The position numbers were made by a program, and so were the translations under genes. Of a stretch of DNA of 64,000 nucleotides, positions 9,592-17,208 are shown piece after piece (within the stretch, counting starts at the first letter, position 1; every line of letters begins with the position of its first letter). Under the pieces are notes generated by a model that saw only the letters and a list, made by a program, of their open reading frames with translations, was not told where the DNA came from and did not search any database. The stretch is from the NCBI GenBank assembly GCA_016213785.1, contig JACQZQ010000019.1, positions 58,394 through 122,393 of the forward strand, in the 5' to 3' direction. Source of the stretch: Acidobacteriota bacterium. Lineage in GTDB: Bacteria > Acidobacteriota > Blastocatellia > Chloracidobacteriales > JADJPF01.

Positions 9592-10629
9592 ATGATTAAA
9601 ATTGTTGAATGGACTGATGAAGGCGTTGTAATGATTGATCAACGCGTTTTACCTACAGAAGAAATTTATCCTTGCTATAAAACCTATCCTGAAGTAGCAA
9701 AAGCAATTAAGGATATGGTAGTAAGAGGGGCACCAGCTATTGGTGTTGCGGCGGCTATGGGAATTGCTTTAGGTGCAAAAACCTTGCCCGATACATTAGA
9801 AGCTTTTGACCAAGGTTTTGAAAAAATCTGTCAAGATTTTGCTGAAACTCGCCCTACGGCAGTTAATTTATTTTGGGCTATTGAAAAAATGAAGTTAACT
9901 CTTGAGGCTTGTAAAAGAGATAAGCTTTCTATAAATGAGATAAAAGAAGAATTAGTTAAACAAGCAATAGCCATTCATAGAGCCGATATTACAGCAAATG
10001 AAGAAATGGGACGTAATGGTGCAGCCCTTATGCCTAATGAAGGTGTAGTGCTAACTCATTGTAATGCTGGAGCCTTAGCTACGGCTGGATATGGAACGGC
10101 TTTAGGTGTAATTCGTGCTGCTCGTAGTGCTGGGAAAAATTTAGCTGTTTATTCAGATGAAACTAGACCATTTTTACAAGGAGCAAGGCTAACTTGTTGG
10201 GAACTACAAAAAGATGAAATCCCTGTTACATTAATTACTGATAATATGGCAGGGCATTTTATGAAATTAGGTAAAATTCAGGCTGTAATTGTTGGTGCAG
10301 ATCGTATTGCTGCTAATGGTGATGTTGCAAATAAAATAGGTACTTATATGGTTGCCGTTCTTGCTAAAGAAAATAATATACCTTTTTATGTTGCTGCACC
10401 TCTTTCAACCCTAGATCTAAAAATAAAAAGCGGAGAGCAAATTCCAATAGAAGAGCGCTCTTCACTAGAAGTTACTCATATTAAAGGCCAACAAGTTGCC
10501 CCAATAGGTGTTAATGTTGCAAATCCTGCGTTTGATGTAACTCCTAATCAATATGTAAAAGCTATAATCACAGAAAAAGGCGTAGCTTACCCACCTTATA
10601 CAGAGACTTTAGCAAAACTTTTTGAGTAA
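9592..10629 (+). CDS. mtnA: S-methyl-5-thioribose-1-phosphate isomerase
   Basis: Converts methylthioribose-1-phosphate to methylthioribulose-1-phosphate in the methionine salvage pathway. About 345 aa. The eIF2B-like fold shows the conserved [15 protein letters not shown] loop, the catalytic Cys in [18 protein letters not shown] and the catalytic Asp in [18 protein letters not shown]. The product starts [22 protein letters not shown] prefer the ATG at 9592 over an in-frame TTG at 9583 because it matches where family members begin, although the purine stretch AAGAAAG at 9571 is better spaced for the TTG. It lies 33 bp after carB on the same strand. No other salvage genes are present. Confidence 0.93.
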   Translation: MIKIVEWTDEGVVMIDQRVLPTEEIYPCYKTYPEVAKAIKDMVVRGAPAIGVAAAMGIALGAKTLPDTLEAFDQGFEKICQDFAETRPTAVNLFWAIEKMKLTLEACKRDKLSINEIKEELVKQAIAIHRADITANEEMGRNGAALMPNEGVVLTHCNAGALATAGYGTALGVIRAARSAGKNLAVYSDETRPFLQGARLTCWELQKDEIPVTLITDNMAGHFMKLGKIQAVIVGADRIAANGDVANKIGTYMVAVLAKENNIPFYVAAPLSTLDLKIKSGEQIPIEERSSLEVTHIKGQQVAPIGVNVANPAFDVTPNQYVKAIITEKGVAYPPYTETLAKLFE

Positions 10630-10693
10630 AATACGCTAAAATATTCCTATAAAAACATTAAGAAACGCGCTAATTTAGGAAAGGTAAAAAAAC

Positions 10694-11797
10694 ATGGCCT
10701 CTTTATCCTTAGAGCATAAAATTGGACAACTGCTTTTTGTTGGTATCCCTGGAACTACTATAGATGATGATACAAAAAAACTCCTACAAACTGTACAACC
10801 TGGAGGGATAATTCTTTTTGCTCGTAATATTGAAGCGCCAGAACAAGTGGCTGAGCTAAATAGAGAGCTTCGACATTTACTAAAAGTTGTTCCTTTAATT
10901 AGCATTGATCAAGAAGGTGGTAGAGTTGATAGGTTAAAGAAAATTTGCCCTCCAATGCCTCCTGCACAGTTTTTAAGAGTCTTAGATGATGCTCGTATAG
11001 CTCATGAACATGGTGCAATTACAGCAGAATTACTTAGGCTTTTAGGATTTAATATGAATTTTGCCCCAGTAGTAGATTTAGCTGTTCATGAAGAGGCTGA
11101 TAATGCTTTGCAACAACGTTGTTTTGGTAGCAAAGCACAAAAAATTATCCGCCTTTCAGGTGCATATTTAGAAGGGTTACAGAATGGAAGTATTGTTGGT
11201 TGTGGTAAACATTTTCCTGGTTTAGGAGATTCAATTGTTGACTCCCATAAAAAACTTCCTGTTGTTGAACGTAGTGAAAAACAATTAAGAGCAGAAGATT
11301 TACCTATTTATCAAGATTTAATGGTAAAACTTAACTCTCAACTACAAGTAATAATGATTGCTCATGCTTTTTATCCAGCCTTAGAAAATAGCAAGACTCC
11401 TATTGCTGCTTCGCTTTCTTCTCGTATAGTTACAGATTTGCTACGTAGTAAACTAGAATTTCATGGCCTAGCAATTTCTGATGATATGGAAATGGGTGCA
11501 ATTAGCGAATCTATAGGATTTGCTGAAGCAATGGTGGAAGGGGTTTTAGCAGGCGAAGATATGATGCTAGTTTGTTCAAATCAAGATCGTATTTTAGAAG
11601 CATCAGAAAGTTTAGTCCGTGCTACTCGTGAGGGAAAAATTAGTTCTCGTAGAATAGAAACATCACTTAATCGCATTGCTAAAGTTAAATCAATGGCCTC
11701 CTCGCCTTTCACTTTTGAGCGCAATCACTTTAATGCTGTATGTGATAAGATTTCTGAATTTAGCGAAAGAATTAATAGAGAACTAAAACTTAACTAA
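10694..11797 (+). CDS. nagZ: Beta-N-acetylhexosaminidase, glycoside hydrolase family 3 (NagZ-like)
   Basis: Removes GlcNAc from GlcNAc-anhydroMurNAc muropeptides during peptidoglycan recycling. 367 aa. Key signatures: SIDQEGGRVDRL (residues 70-81), GKHFPGLGDS (171-180), the NagZ-specific Asp/His dyad D183-S184-H185, and the nucleophile region ISDDMEMGAI around 263. No signal peptide is seen, which fits cytoplasmic NagZ. Start ATG follows GGAAAGGTAAAAAAC. The next gene, an AmpG-like permease, would import the substrate, supporting the functional call. Anything beyond the catalytic domain is short, so a secreted multidomain GH3 is unlikely. Confidence 0.9.
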   Translation: MASLSLEHKIGQLLFVGIPGTTIDDDTKKLLQTVQPGGIILFARNIEAPEQVAELNRELRHLLKVVPLISIDQEGGRVDRLKKICPPMPPAQFLRVLDDARIAHEHGAITAELLRLLGFNMNFAPVVDLAVHEEADNALQQRCFGSKAQKIIRLSGAYLEGLQNGSIVGCGKHFPGLGDSIVDSHKKLPVVERSEKQLRAEDLPIYQDLMVKLNSQLQVIMIAHAFYPALENSKTPIAASLSSRIVTDLLRSKLEFHGLAISDDMEMGAISESIGFAEAMVEGVLAGEDMMLVCSNQDRILEASESLVRATREGKISSRRIETSLNRIAKVKSMASSPFTFERNHFNAVCDKISEFSERINRELKLN

Positions 11798-11921
11798 ATT
11801 GCAAACACAACTTAGCACCAAAGCATCTAATCGCCAAAAGCCAGATAAATAATTATACATAGCTTGTTTATTTTAACTAACTACGTAAAATAAATAAGCT
11901 ATTAACTTATAGGAAAATAAA

Positions 11922-13343
11922 ATGGCGACTGATAATCAAACCACTTCTTCTCAACCTACTTCTACTGAACAAAATCCAGTAAAAAAAACTGTTTTATGGG
12001 TTTATACAACATACTTTGCTGAAGGCTTGCCTTATGCAATTATCCGTATTTTATCAACCTTCTATTTTACTGATATTGGTGTTAAAGAGCGTTATTTAGG
12101 CTACTTAAACTTTTTAAGTATTCCTTGGACATTAAAATTTATTTGGGCACCTTTTTTAGACTTAATTAGTACTAAACGACGCTGGATGATAATTATACAA
12201 TTTCTATTTTCTTTTCTTATGATGACTGTTGCAACTGCCTGTTATTTTGCTTACGTTCCTACTCTACCACCAACTTTTGAGGAATATATAGCTTTTGGGT
12301 ATGACCTACCGCCTTTATTTAAGCATTTAACCACTTTTTTTATTTTTATTTCACTAGCTTTTGTTGTTATGGCTTTTGTTGCTGCAACTAATGATATTTC
12401 CATAGATGCTTATTATTTAGAAGGATTTAAAGACCCTAAGGATCAAGCGGCTTATTCTGGAGATCGTGTAGCAGCTTATCGGCTAGCTATGATTTTTAGT
12501 CGTAGTGGAGTTGTTGCTTTTGTTGCATATATGACTTATTTACTTCAACAGAAAGGCAATGTAAATTTGTCAGAAGCTTGGGCTTATGGATTTGGTGTTT
12601 GTGGCTTGGCAATGTTTTTAGTAGCTTGCTATCATTTTTTTAAGCTACCTGAGTTTGAAAATAAACGCCAAGAACCTCTAAAAGTAGCTCAAACCATGAA
12701 ATCCTTTGCTGAAGCCTTTAGCTCCTACTTAAAACAAGATAAAGTTTTACTAATAATAATATTTATTATTCTTTATAAAATAGGGGATGAAGTACTTTTT
12801 TCTATGAATACCCCATTCTTAAAAAGAGAATTAAAAGTTTCTAATGCTCAAATGGCTTGGATTGCTGGAATTGTTGGTGCAGCAGGAGCAATCCTAGGTG
12901 CAATGGCTGGAGGATTATGGATTAAGAAACAAGGCTTAAGAAAAGCTATTTGGCCTCTAACTCTTTTAATGAATATTAATATTTGGGCTTATACTTGGAT
13001 TGCTTATATAAAACCCGACCCTACAACAGTTAAAGGAATTTCTATAATTGCTTTTGTCTATTTTTATGAACAAGTAGCTTCTGGGCTTGGATCAGCAGCA
13101 TTAACCGTTTATATAATGCGTACTTGTAGCCCTACATTTAAGGCGGCACATTATGCTTTTGGTACTGCAATAATGCTTATTCCTGCGGCTATAATAGGCG
13201 GTTTTGCAGGACAAATGATTGAGGCTATGGGTTATGTAAATTTCTTTATTTTTGCTTTTCTAGCCTCTATCCCATCAATGATTCTAATGTTTTTTGTCCC
13301 TATAAAAGATGAACAGAAAATTGCTACACCATCAACAAACTAG
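11922..13343 (+). CDS. MFS permease, AmpG-like (muropeptide import candidate)
   Basis: Polytopic inner-membrane protein of 473 aa with about 12 hydrophobic segments. The N-terminal segment YFAEGLPYAIIRILSTFYF followed by LGYLNFLSIPWTLKFIWAPFLDL and a basic loop (STKRRWMII) matches the AmpG pattern in which a short-chain MFS carrier takes up GlcNAc-anhydromuropeptides. A second half begins near FLKRELKVSNAQMAWIAGIVGAAGAILG. It starts 124 bp after nagZ on the same strand, which supports peptidoglycan recycling. The start ATG is preceded by ATAGGAAAATAAA. AmpG-like carriers are diverse, so the substrate is inferred from context. Confidence 0.8.
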   Translation: MATDNQTTSSQPTSTEQNPVKKTVLWVYTTYFAEGLPYAIIRILSTFYFTDIGVKERYLGYLNFLSIPWTLKFIWAPFLDLISTKRRWMIIIQFLFSFLMMTVATACYFAYVPTLPPTFEEYIAFGYDLPPLFKHLTTFFIFISLAFVVMAFVAATNDISIDAYYLEGFKDPKDQAAYSGDRVAAYRLAMIFSRSGVVAFVAYMTYLLQQKGNVNLSEAWAYGFGVCGLAMFLVACYHFFKLPEFENKRQEPLKVAQTMKSFAEAFSSYLKQDKVLLIIIFIILYKIGDEVLFSMNTPFLKRELKVSNAQMAWIAGIVGAAGAILGAMAGGLWIKKQGLRKAIWPLTLLMNINIWAYTWIAYIKPDPTTVKGISIIAFVYFYEQVASGLGSAALTVYIMRTCSPTFKAAHYAFGTAIMLIPAAIIGGFAGQMIEAMGYVNFFIFAFLASIPSMILMFFVPIKDEQKIATPSTN

Positions 13344-13462
13344 TTATAATCTATTAAGCCTATTTAGTAGCAAAGATTTTCAGACTTTTGGCAAAGAATG
13401 GTTATCTTACCTGTACAAAATAATAATTCTTGCGCTAAATTTTCCTAAAGGTGGGAACCCTT

Positions 13463-14068
13463 ATGAATAACTCCACTAAAAAAAATAAAAAAATTAAAAG
13501 CCTTTTTTTAGCTATATTGACTATTATATTATTTGCTAATACAGGCTTTGCCCAAAATCCAGGAAAAAGATTTAGAGAACGCTTAGGTAATAATGAAATA
13601 AAACAGCAAAGATTAGAGCTTAAACAAGAACGCTTAAGACAAAAACTAGGCCAAGGGTTAAACCCTGGCTTTGGTGGAGGAATGCAAGCAAGAGTTTGGG
13701 CAAGAGCCTTAAAGCTCACAGATGAGCAAATAGTTAGAATGAGACAAATAATGCGATCTTCAGCAGAAAATTACATCTCCACACAAAGACAAGTACAAGA
13801 AAAACGCCTTCAATTAGAACGAGCAACCTTTAGTGAAAATATTAACGAAGAAGCCTTAAAGCAAATGGCAATAGAGCTAGGTAAATTAGAAGGACAAATG
13901 GTATTTTTAAGAACAAGAGTTCAATTACAAATTCGTAATATTCTAACTCCAGAGCAATTAAAGATTTACAATGAGCTAAGGTTTGGTTTTGAACCTGAGA
14001 ATGATTTACAGGAGAAAAACAGTCAACCCCCTGTGGAGCAAAAAAACAATAATCAACAAAATTTGTAG
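13463..14068 (+). CDS. Secreted Spy/CpxP-like periplasmic helical protein
   Basis: Small exported protein, about 201 aa. I start at the ATG 13463 rather than the in-frame GTG 13451, because AAAGGTGGG then sits at the right distance as ribosome site. This also gives a clean signal peptide: lysine-rich NSTKKNKKIK, hydrophobic LFLAILTIILFANTGFA, cleavage before QN. The mature protein is basic, helical and Gln/Arg/Leu rich. It contains LKLTDEQIVRMRQIMRSS, then a long helix, then ILTPEQLKIYNELRFG, the LTxxQ pattern typical of Spy/CpxP/ZraP-type periplasmic chaperones and metal-stress proteins. Family membership is suggested by pattern only; no envelope-stress genes flank it. Confidence 0.7.
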   Translation: MNNSTKKNKKIKSLFLAILTIILFANTGFAQNPGKRFRERLGNNEIKQQRLELKQERLRQKLGQGLNPGFGGGMQARVWARALKLTDEQIVRMRQIMRSSAENYISTQRQVQEKRLQLERATFSENINEEALKQMAIELGKLEGQMVFLRTRVQLQIRNILTPEQLKIYNELRFGFEPENDLQEKNSQPPVEQKNNNQQNL

Positions 14069-14113
14069 CTTAAATAGAATTAATTATATAGGCATAGTTT
14101 TGGAGTTGATCAC

Positions 14114-14141
14114 TTGAAAAATTTAATTAATGGTTTACTAT
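14114..14141 (+). promoter_or_regulatory. Sigma70-type promoter of the tRNA-Arg gene
   Basis: TTGAAA (14114-14119) and TACTAT (14136-14141) are separated by 16 bp. The expected start is around 14148, 13 bp before the first base of the tRNA. Confidence 0.6.
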
Positions 14142-14160
14142 CTAGGAGCACAAAAAATTC

Positions 14161-14233
14161 GCACCCGTAGCTTAATGGATAGAGCATTGGACTTCGGATC
14201 CAACGGTTGGGGGTTCAAGTCCCTCCGGGTGCG
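14161..14233 (+). tRNA. tRNA-Arg (anticodon TCG)
   Basis: Full cloverleaf read by eye: acceptor GCACCCG pairs with CGGGTGC, followed by discriminator G at 14233. The D arm is GCTTAATGGATAGAGC, the anticodon stem is TTGGA/TCCAA with loop CTTCGGA (anticodon TCG, reading CGA), and the T arm is GGGGG-TTCAAGT-CCCTC. Length is 73 nt and the CCA is not encoded. It marks the left edge of the accessory pocket containing a MITE and a putative defence module. Confidence 0.95.
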
Positions 14234-14271
14234 TTAGCAAAATCAATAAGTTACATTTTATAAAACTAAAT

Positions 14272-14279
14272 CAAAATAC
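14272..14279. repeat. Left copy of the 8-bp target-site duplication
   Basis: CAAAATAC, identical to 14389-14396, immediately abutting the left inverted repeat of the MITE. Confidence 0.85.
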
Positions 14280-14388
14280 GGTCGTGTTTCAAAAGAATTG
14301 ATAAGGCTTTTATCATATTGTTTAGTAAAGCAACCAAAGCATTTCTAAAGTAACCAAAAAGCGCAATCAACTTTATTGAAACACGACC
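14280..14388. mobile_element. 109-bp MITE with 13-23 bp terminal inverted repeats
   Basis: The ends GGTCGTGTTTCAA (14280-14292) and TTGAAACACGACC (14376-14388) are perfect 13-bp inverted repeats. Similarity extends to 23 bp with 3 mismatches (both arms end in TTGAT). The element is flanked by a perfect 8-bp direct duplication CAAAATAC (14272-14279 and 14389-14396), the expected mark of insertion. There is no coding capacity, so it must be mobilised in trans by a transposase making 8-bp duplications. It sits between tRNA-Arg and the ATPase/nuclease pair. Confidence 0.85.
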
Positions 14389-14396
14389 CAAAATAC
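14389..14396. repeat. Right copy of the 8-bp target-site duplication
   Basis: CAAAATAC, identical to 14272-14279, immediately abutting the right inverted repeat of the MITE. Confidence 0.85.
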
Positions 14397-14403
14397 TTTA
14401 CTT

Positions 14404-14427
14404 CCACATTCATACCCACATTCGTAC
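14404..14427. repeat. 12-bp tandem duplication in the leader of the ATPase gene
   Basis: CCACATTCATAC followed directly by CCACATTCGTAC (one mismatch). It lies about 120 bp upstream of the ATPase start and might be an operator or simple slippage. I see no clear promoter hexamers in 14397-14513. Confidence 0.45.
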
Positions 14428-14513
14428 AAATATTAAAATTTTAGTGTTTCTTTATCATCGGCATTGCAGATACCTGTTTTTATAGAAGTTGCTTAAAATA
14501 GATTTTAATAACT

Positions 14514-14546
14514 ATGTCTCAGTTAGATATGTTTGGTGAAAAATGA
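14514..14546 (+). CDS. 10-codon micro-ORF overlapping the ATPase start (leader peptide or gene remnant)
   Basis: ATG at 14514 reads MSQLDMFGEK and stops with TGA that overlaps the ATPase ATG as ATGA (14543-14546). That geometry is typical of translational coupling, and the ATPase has no convincing Shine-Dalgarno of its own. The QLDMF core resembles the beta-sliding-clamp binding motif QL(S/D)LF. It may equally be the truncated end of a lost upstream gene, because the frame stays open back to 14502. Expression is unproven. Confidence 0.35.
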   Translation: MSQLDMFGEK

Positions 14547-16033
14547 AATTCAAATTCTATAATTTGGGGCCAATAAAGGAAACAGAACTAGAGTTGCACC
14601 CATTGACAGTTATTATTGGCCCCAATAACTCTGGCAAAACGTACATAGCATATTCTTTATATGGGATCTTAAAGGAATTTTGGGACTTAGAACTCGACAA
14701 AAAGAAACAAGAAAAATTATTTTCTCTTTTTTATAAAAAGTCAGAAACAGAATACTTTATTAAACTAAATACGGCATCAATAAAGGAAATAAGCCAAATT
14801 TTTGTTGAAGTAGTTCAAGAATTTGAGAAAAAGCTTACATTGTTTTTTCAAGATTCCAGTAAAAAGCTCTTTTCAAAAACGAAATATAGCATTACTTCAT
14901 TAGACGAACAAATTAGAAAAGGTTTTGAAAGATTAATAGACTTTGACCTACTCAGTCGCTTTGAGGAAAAATTTGATTATTCAGTTAAGGAAGAAACTAT
15001 TTTTTTCAAAGTAAAATATAAAGATGAAGTACCTACTATTTCTAGTGAGTCTAAATCAGAAAAAATAAAACAACTTTTAAATGAAGTAATACTGGACTAC
15101 TTTTGGGTTCTTCTCGTTTATTATTCTTTTTCTATTCCATACCTTCTTCCGGCAGAACGTAACACTTTTATTACTACCTACCGACTTCTTACACACTTGA
15201 GGTATAAAAATTTAAATGAAATAGATAGAAAACGATTTACTCAACTAAACCTTTTGGGTAACGATTCATCTTTCGCTGATGTACAAAATGTGCGTTTTCC
15301 TCAACCTATAGAGGATTTTTTGGAGAGTTTATCAGCGGTTAATCTTAAACCAGCAGAAATACTTGATCCAAGAAAAGAAGATAACAATAAGTTAGCTGGT
15401 GATATAGAGATGCACTTGCAGAATAGCCATAAGCTAGATTTTGCTCTTACAAAAGAAGACGGTAGACAAGAGCTTAAAGTAAAGATTAGCGATGATTTAG
15501 TAATCGATTTATATAATGCTTCGTCTTCAATAAAACAACTTGCACCACTGTTGGTTTATTTGCGTTACATAGACAGAGGGAACAACTTGATTATTATTGA
15601 TGAACCAGAAATGAACTTACATCCAGAAAACCAAGTAAAACTTTTAGAAGTATTAGGAATACTTGTTAATTCTGGATTCAAAATACTAATTACTACACAT
15701 AGTCCATATTTTATGTCTCATCTTAATAATTTAGTGAATGGGAAAGTAGGTGATGAAGAAACACTGGAGAAACAGGCGAGACACTTGTATCTAAAAGATC
15801 GTCGCGCTTTTCTAAAAATGGAGCAAGTTGGGGCTTATGAAATGAGAAACAATAAGTTAGTTTCTCTAAAAGATCCTGATTATGGGATAAGGTGGGATAC
15901 ACTGAGTGATGTATCGGCTGATGTACAGCGAAAGTTTTTTGAAATTTCTGAAACAGGAAATACTACTAAAAATGCCAGGAAAAGACAAAACACCCCAAGA
16001 AATTCTAAAGGACAAACAAAAGAAGAACGATAG
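14543..16033 (+). CDS. OLD-like AAA family ATPase of a putative two-gene defence module
   Basis: 496-aa ABC/SMC-class ATPase related to the AAA_15/AAA_21/OLD group. It starts MKFKFYNLGPIKETELEL and has Walker A GPNNSGKT (residues 26-33) followed directly by YIAYSLYG. A long helical, coiled-coil-like insert spans about 45-180. Walker B with switch is IIIDEPEMNLHP near 350, and the H-loop is LITTHSPYFMSHLNNL near 380. No TOPRIM motif follows, unlike GajA/OLD nucleases, so cleavage is probably supplied by the overlapping downstream gene. The C-terminal 30 residues are Lys/Arg/Asn rich. The pair, beside a tRNA and a MITE, resembles ATPase-effector anti-phage systems (Septu, PARIS, Gabija) in organisation but not in the effector type. 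Confidence 0.85.
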   Translation: MKFKFYNLGPIKETELELHPLTVIIGPNNSGKTYIAYSLYGILKEFWDLELDKKKQEKLFSLFYKKSETEYFIKLNTASIKEISQIFVEVVQEFEKKLTLFFQDSSKKLFSKTKYSITSLDEQIRKGFERLIDFDLLSRFEEKFDYSVKEETIFFKVKYKDEVPTISSESKSEKIKQLLNEVILDYFWVLLVYYSFSIPYLLPAERNTFITTYRLLTHLRYKNLNEIDRKRFTQLNLLGNDSSFADVQNVRFPQPIEDFLESLSAVNLKPAEILDPRKEDNNKLAGDIEMHLQNSHKLDFALTKEDGRQELKVKISDDLVIDLYNASSSIKQLAPLLVYLRYIDRGNNLIIIDEPEMNLHPENQVKLLEVLGILVNSGFKILITTHSPYFMSHLNNLVNGKVGDEETLEKQARHLYLKDRRAFLKMEQVGAYEMRNNKLVSLKDPDYGIRWDTLSDVSADVQRKFFEISETGNTTKNARKRQNTPRNSKGQTKEER

Positions 16034-16898
16034 AGGAGAACTAAAACTTGACTGGCAAATATTTAATTTTCTAGAAAACCTTATTGTTTTTTATATTTTA
16101 TCGGATCGGCGTGTTCCTCAAGAAAGTGGAGTTTGTTTTTCCATTACCCCTAAAGAGGAAGATGAAGGAATTTGTCTATTATTTCAGGTTGATCGAAGAG
16201 AAGATCCACTCATTAGAGATGAAAGCTCACCACGACCAGACTACCTAGCTTTTTATACTAACTCAGAAACATGCATATGCACCATAATAGAAATGAAAGG
16301 TAAAGGTGAAAGGGATTTATTGCATGGAGTTGAGCAAATAAAGACATTCAAAGATAAATTAAAATCAGAAATATCATTACATTTCCCTAAGGCATTAATC
16401 AATAAAATTAAATTCCAGGGAATTTTACTTGCTCCTCCTAACTCGCAGATCCCTAATAAAAGTATAGAAAGAGAAGCTAAACAGGGATTTGTCATTTTTC
16501 CTATACAATACCACCAAAAAGCAGAGTTGTTTAATTACATTGCGAAAGAAGTGTGCCTAACTGATAGATACAAAAATGAAAATATAAGAGTTACTCCAAA
16601 AAATAGTGAAGTAAAGTTTATAGAAAAAATTCTAAACTATAAATCTTTACACCAAAGGATTGATAGTGAAACACATACAATTGAAATCAGTGAAGATAGA
16701 GAAGGAGCTAATATTCACTATGCGTTGGAGCAAGATGGAGATTACTTAATCTTAAGCTTGGATAAACAAAAATGCTTGGTATTTATTAAAGAAAATAACG
16801 AGAAAATAAAAAACAAAATTACAACGGGATTACAAAAATTAAAAGTTTTAACCAAAGATAAGAATAGAAGTAAGATCACCTTTGAAAAAATACCATAA
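15972..16898 (+). CDS. PD-(D/E)XK nuclease-like partner of the ATPase
   Basis: About 308 aa when started at ATG 15972 (MPGKDKTPQEILKDK), behind CAGGAAAT and overlapping the ATPase gene by 62 bp. An in-frame ATG at 15906 would overlap by 128 bp and looks less likely. The central segment shows a candidate nuclease core: P89-D90 (SPRPDYLAFY), then E107-x-K109 (CTIIEMKGKG) 17 residues later, then Q122 in GVEQIKTF, close to the D-ExK-Q order of PD-(D/E)XK enzymes. Flanking strands are hydrophobic as expected. I cannot assign a named family. The overlapping arrangement implies coupled expression and a shared function with the ATPase, presumably nucleic-acid cleavage. Confidence 0.7.
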   Translation: MPGKDKTPQEILKDKQKKNDRGELKLDWQIFNFLENLIVFYILSDRRVPQESGVCFSITPKEEDEGICLLFQVDRREDPLIRDESSPRPDYLAFYTNSETCICTIIEMKGKGERDLLHGVEQIKTFKDKLKSEISLHFPKALINKIKFQGILLAPPNSQIPNKSIEREAKQGFVIFPIQYHQKAELFNYIAKEVCLTDRYKNENIRVTPKNSEVKFIEKILNYKSLHQRIDSETHTIEISEDREGANIHYALEQDGDYLILSLDKQKCLVFIKENNEKIKNKITTGLQKLKVLTKDKNRSKITFEKIP

Positions 16899-17208
16899 TT
16901 ATAAAAATTTCTAAGAGTAACTCTTTAGAAGATTGTCGCGCCTTCATCAGCCAACCAGCGGTGATCTAGATAATTAAACTCGCCTTGAACACTTTAACTT
17001 AGACATTATTAAATAAATAGGTATTTTGGTAATTAATTTAGAAATTAACTAGATTAATTTTTAAAAACCTTCTTATTCCTGATAATGTCTTATCTAATTT
17101 TAAAGTTAAAGAATAAATTATATAAAATTAAGTATTTATTATTATAATTAATATGGTAATATCTTGTTTTGTCAATAGTTATAGATAGAAAAGAGAGCTT
17201 AATAATCT
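16899..17208. other. 310-bp gene-free spacer with one possible decayed coding fragment
   Basis: Mostly AT-rich sequence with no complete gene. A weak hairpin (CTAAGAG-TAA-CTCTTTAG) starts near 16909, just after the nuclease-like gene. The 16925-16990 stretch is visibly richer in GC than its surroundings. On the minus strand it reads a short frame ending FNYLDHRWLADEGATIF before TAA, which looks protein-like and may be a remnant. The remaining 17000-17208 is the AT-rich leader of the next gene. Confidence 0.4.

Noticed and set aside
13463..14068. Ribosomal or nucleic-acid-binding role for the basic Gln/Arg-rich protein
   Set aside because: A clear signal peptide and the LTxEQ repeats point to a periplasmic Spy/CpxP-like protein.
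14543..16898. Assignment of the ATPase/nuclease pair to Gabija, Septu or PARIS
   Set aside because: There is no TOPRIM domain in the ATPase, no UvrD-type helicase and no HNH or DUF4435-like effector; the second protein carries PD-(D/E)XK-like motifs instead.
14161..17208. Integrase-type genomic island using tRNA-Arg as attachment site
   Set aside because: No integrase gene and no repeat of the tRNA 3' end (GGTTCAAGTCCCTCCGGGTGC region) is visible downstream, so only an accessory pocket is claimed, not a tRNA-inserted island.
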